Assembly (NCBI GenBank): GCA_002104985.1
Contig: MCGO01000046.1
Location: forward strand, 62,001 to 126,000
Direction of reading: 5' to 3'
Source: Rhizoclosmatium globosum
Lineage: Eukaryota > Chytridiomycota > Chytridiomycetes > Chytridiales > Chytriomycetaceae
Length of the DNA: 64,000 nucleotides
A program made the translations under genes and the position numbers. The notes beneath the pieces are model-generated. The model saw only the letters and a program-made list of their open reading frames with translations, had not been told where the DNA came from and ran no database searches. Below, piece after piece: positions 63,623 through 64,000 of this stretch. How positions within the stretch are numbered: position 1 is the stretch's first letter; each line of letters opens with the position of its first letter.

Positions 63623-64000
63623 TTAAGCACGCTGCAATGTAACTTTCTTCATTTCTAACGCTTGGGCTCTTGCACGGAACAAATCAATGATTTCAGTTGT
63701 GTTGTTACGAATCAGTGCCTCCAAAAAGATATTCGCAATAACCTGTGCGAAAGAAAAAGCTCAGATAAATATAATTTTATCATAGACAGCTTACTTCGCA
63801 GTACAGAATGACTTCTGACAGCCTCTCTGGTGGAATTAACTGAGCAGGGTTAAAGTTGGGGTTGGGTGCGTAATGGAATTCTAAAGCTGCCATTCCAGTA
63901 TAATGCATTCCATTCACAGCGATAGCAATAATGACGGCCGCAACGTACTTTGTGACGTCGAAAGGGTAATAGGGAAGGACGCGAAAAATAATCCACATTC
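63623..64000 (-). CDS. MHYT-domain sensor protein, C-terminal part
   Basis: C-terminal end of a protein whose start is beyond the window. VTKYVAAVIIAIAVNGMHYT then GMAALEFHY is one MHYT unit: membrane helix, M-H-Y-T and flanking Met/His residues thought to bind copper and sense small gases. An intron (63743-63794, 52 nt) joins RLSEVILYCE to VIANIFLEALIRNNTTEIID and the tail ends ...LEMKKVTLQRA with the stop at 63623. MHYT domains in fungi usually occur in repeats of six to seven helices. What other domains the protein has cannot be seen. Confidence 0.82.

Overview
The window reads as gene-dense nuclear DNA of a fungus, most likely an early-diverging zoosporic (chytrid-type) one. Most genes are split by short introns (about 45-70 nt, GT...AG). 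Fungal-type genes (a Clr2-domain protein, MIC19, a Dlt1-like membrane protein, a Gvp36-like BAR protein, an MHYT-domain protein) sit beside genes that yeasts usually lack (SETD9-like, ABRACL/Costars, makorin, an LRRC34-like LRR protein, a DNA ligase with a PBZ finger, a cAMP-receptor-like GPCR). The taxonomic placement is an inference from gene content. Every name below comes from motif recognition, not from a database search.

Layout. 1-13.6 kb is a compact housekeeping block: beta-hexosaminidase end, Clr2/KH protein, WAPL, JIP5/WDR55, MIC19, USP14/UBP6 and a long SPTK-repeat protein. About 13.6-23.9 kb is gene-poor and repeat-rich. It holds a tyrosine-recombinase-like fragment, a pair of 49-bp inverted repeats 3.4 kb apart, a 91-bp dispersed repeat in opposite orientations, a zinc-knuckle fragment, a CA/AAC microsatellite and a decayed LINE-type reverse transcriptase end. 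From 23.9 to 59.2 kb genes are packed on both strands, often as head-to-head pairs: MFS transporter / LRR protein, ELF1 / Dlt1-like, aspartokinase / DNA ligase, TRIP4, ABRACL, GT8-GT34 fusion, BAR protein, ribosomal protein eL37 / SETD9-like, membrane RING protein, F-box-like protein, nitronate monooxygenase, DUS3 / syntaxin, GPCR, makorin / Asn-rich protein, HMG-box protein, FAHD1 / FEN1-like nuclease. From 59.2 kb on there is a second repeat region: a triplicated nuclease 3' end, an LRR fragment and four 281-bp tandem repeats. After it come an F-box gene and the end of an MHYT gene that leaves the window.

Themes. Several genes touch genome maintenance and silencing (Clr2/KH, WAPL, PBZ-SWIM ligase, FEN1-like nuclease). 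Others serve ubiquitin and translation quality control (USP14, makorin, membrane RING, TRIP4, eL37, DUS3, JIP5) or membrane traffic and signalling (syntaxin, BAR protein, GPCR, MHYT).

A strong technical signal runs through the window. At least fourteen otherwise intact conserved genes or elements change reading frame by one base, nearly always as if one base were missing and often in a short homopolymer. I read this mainly as uncorrected deletions in the assembly. Gene spans below therefore cross frame breaks, and exact protein sequences at those points are unreliable.
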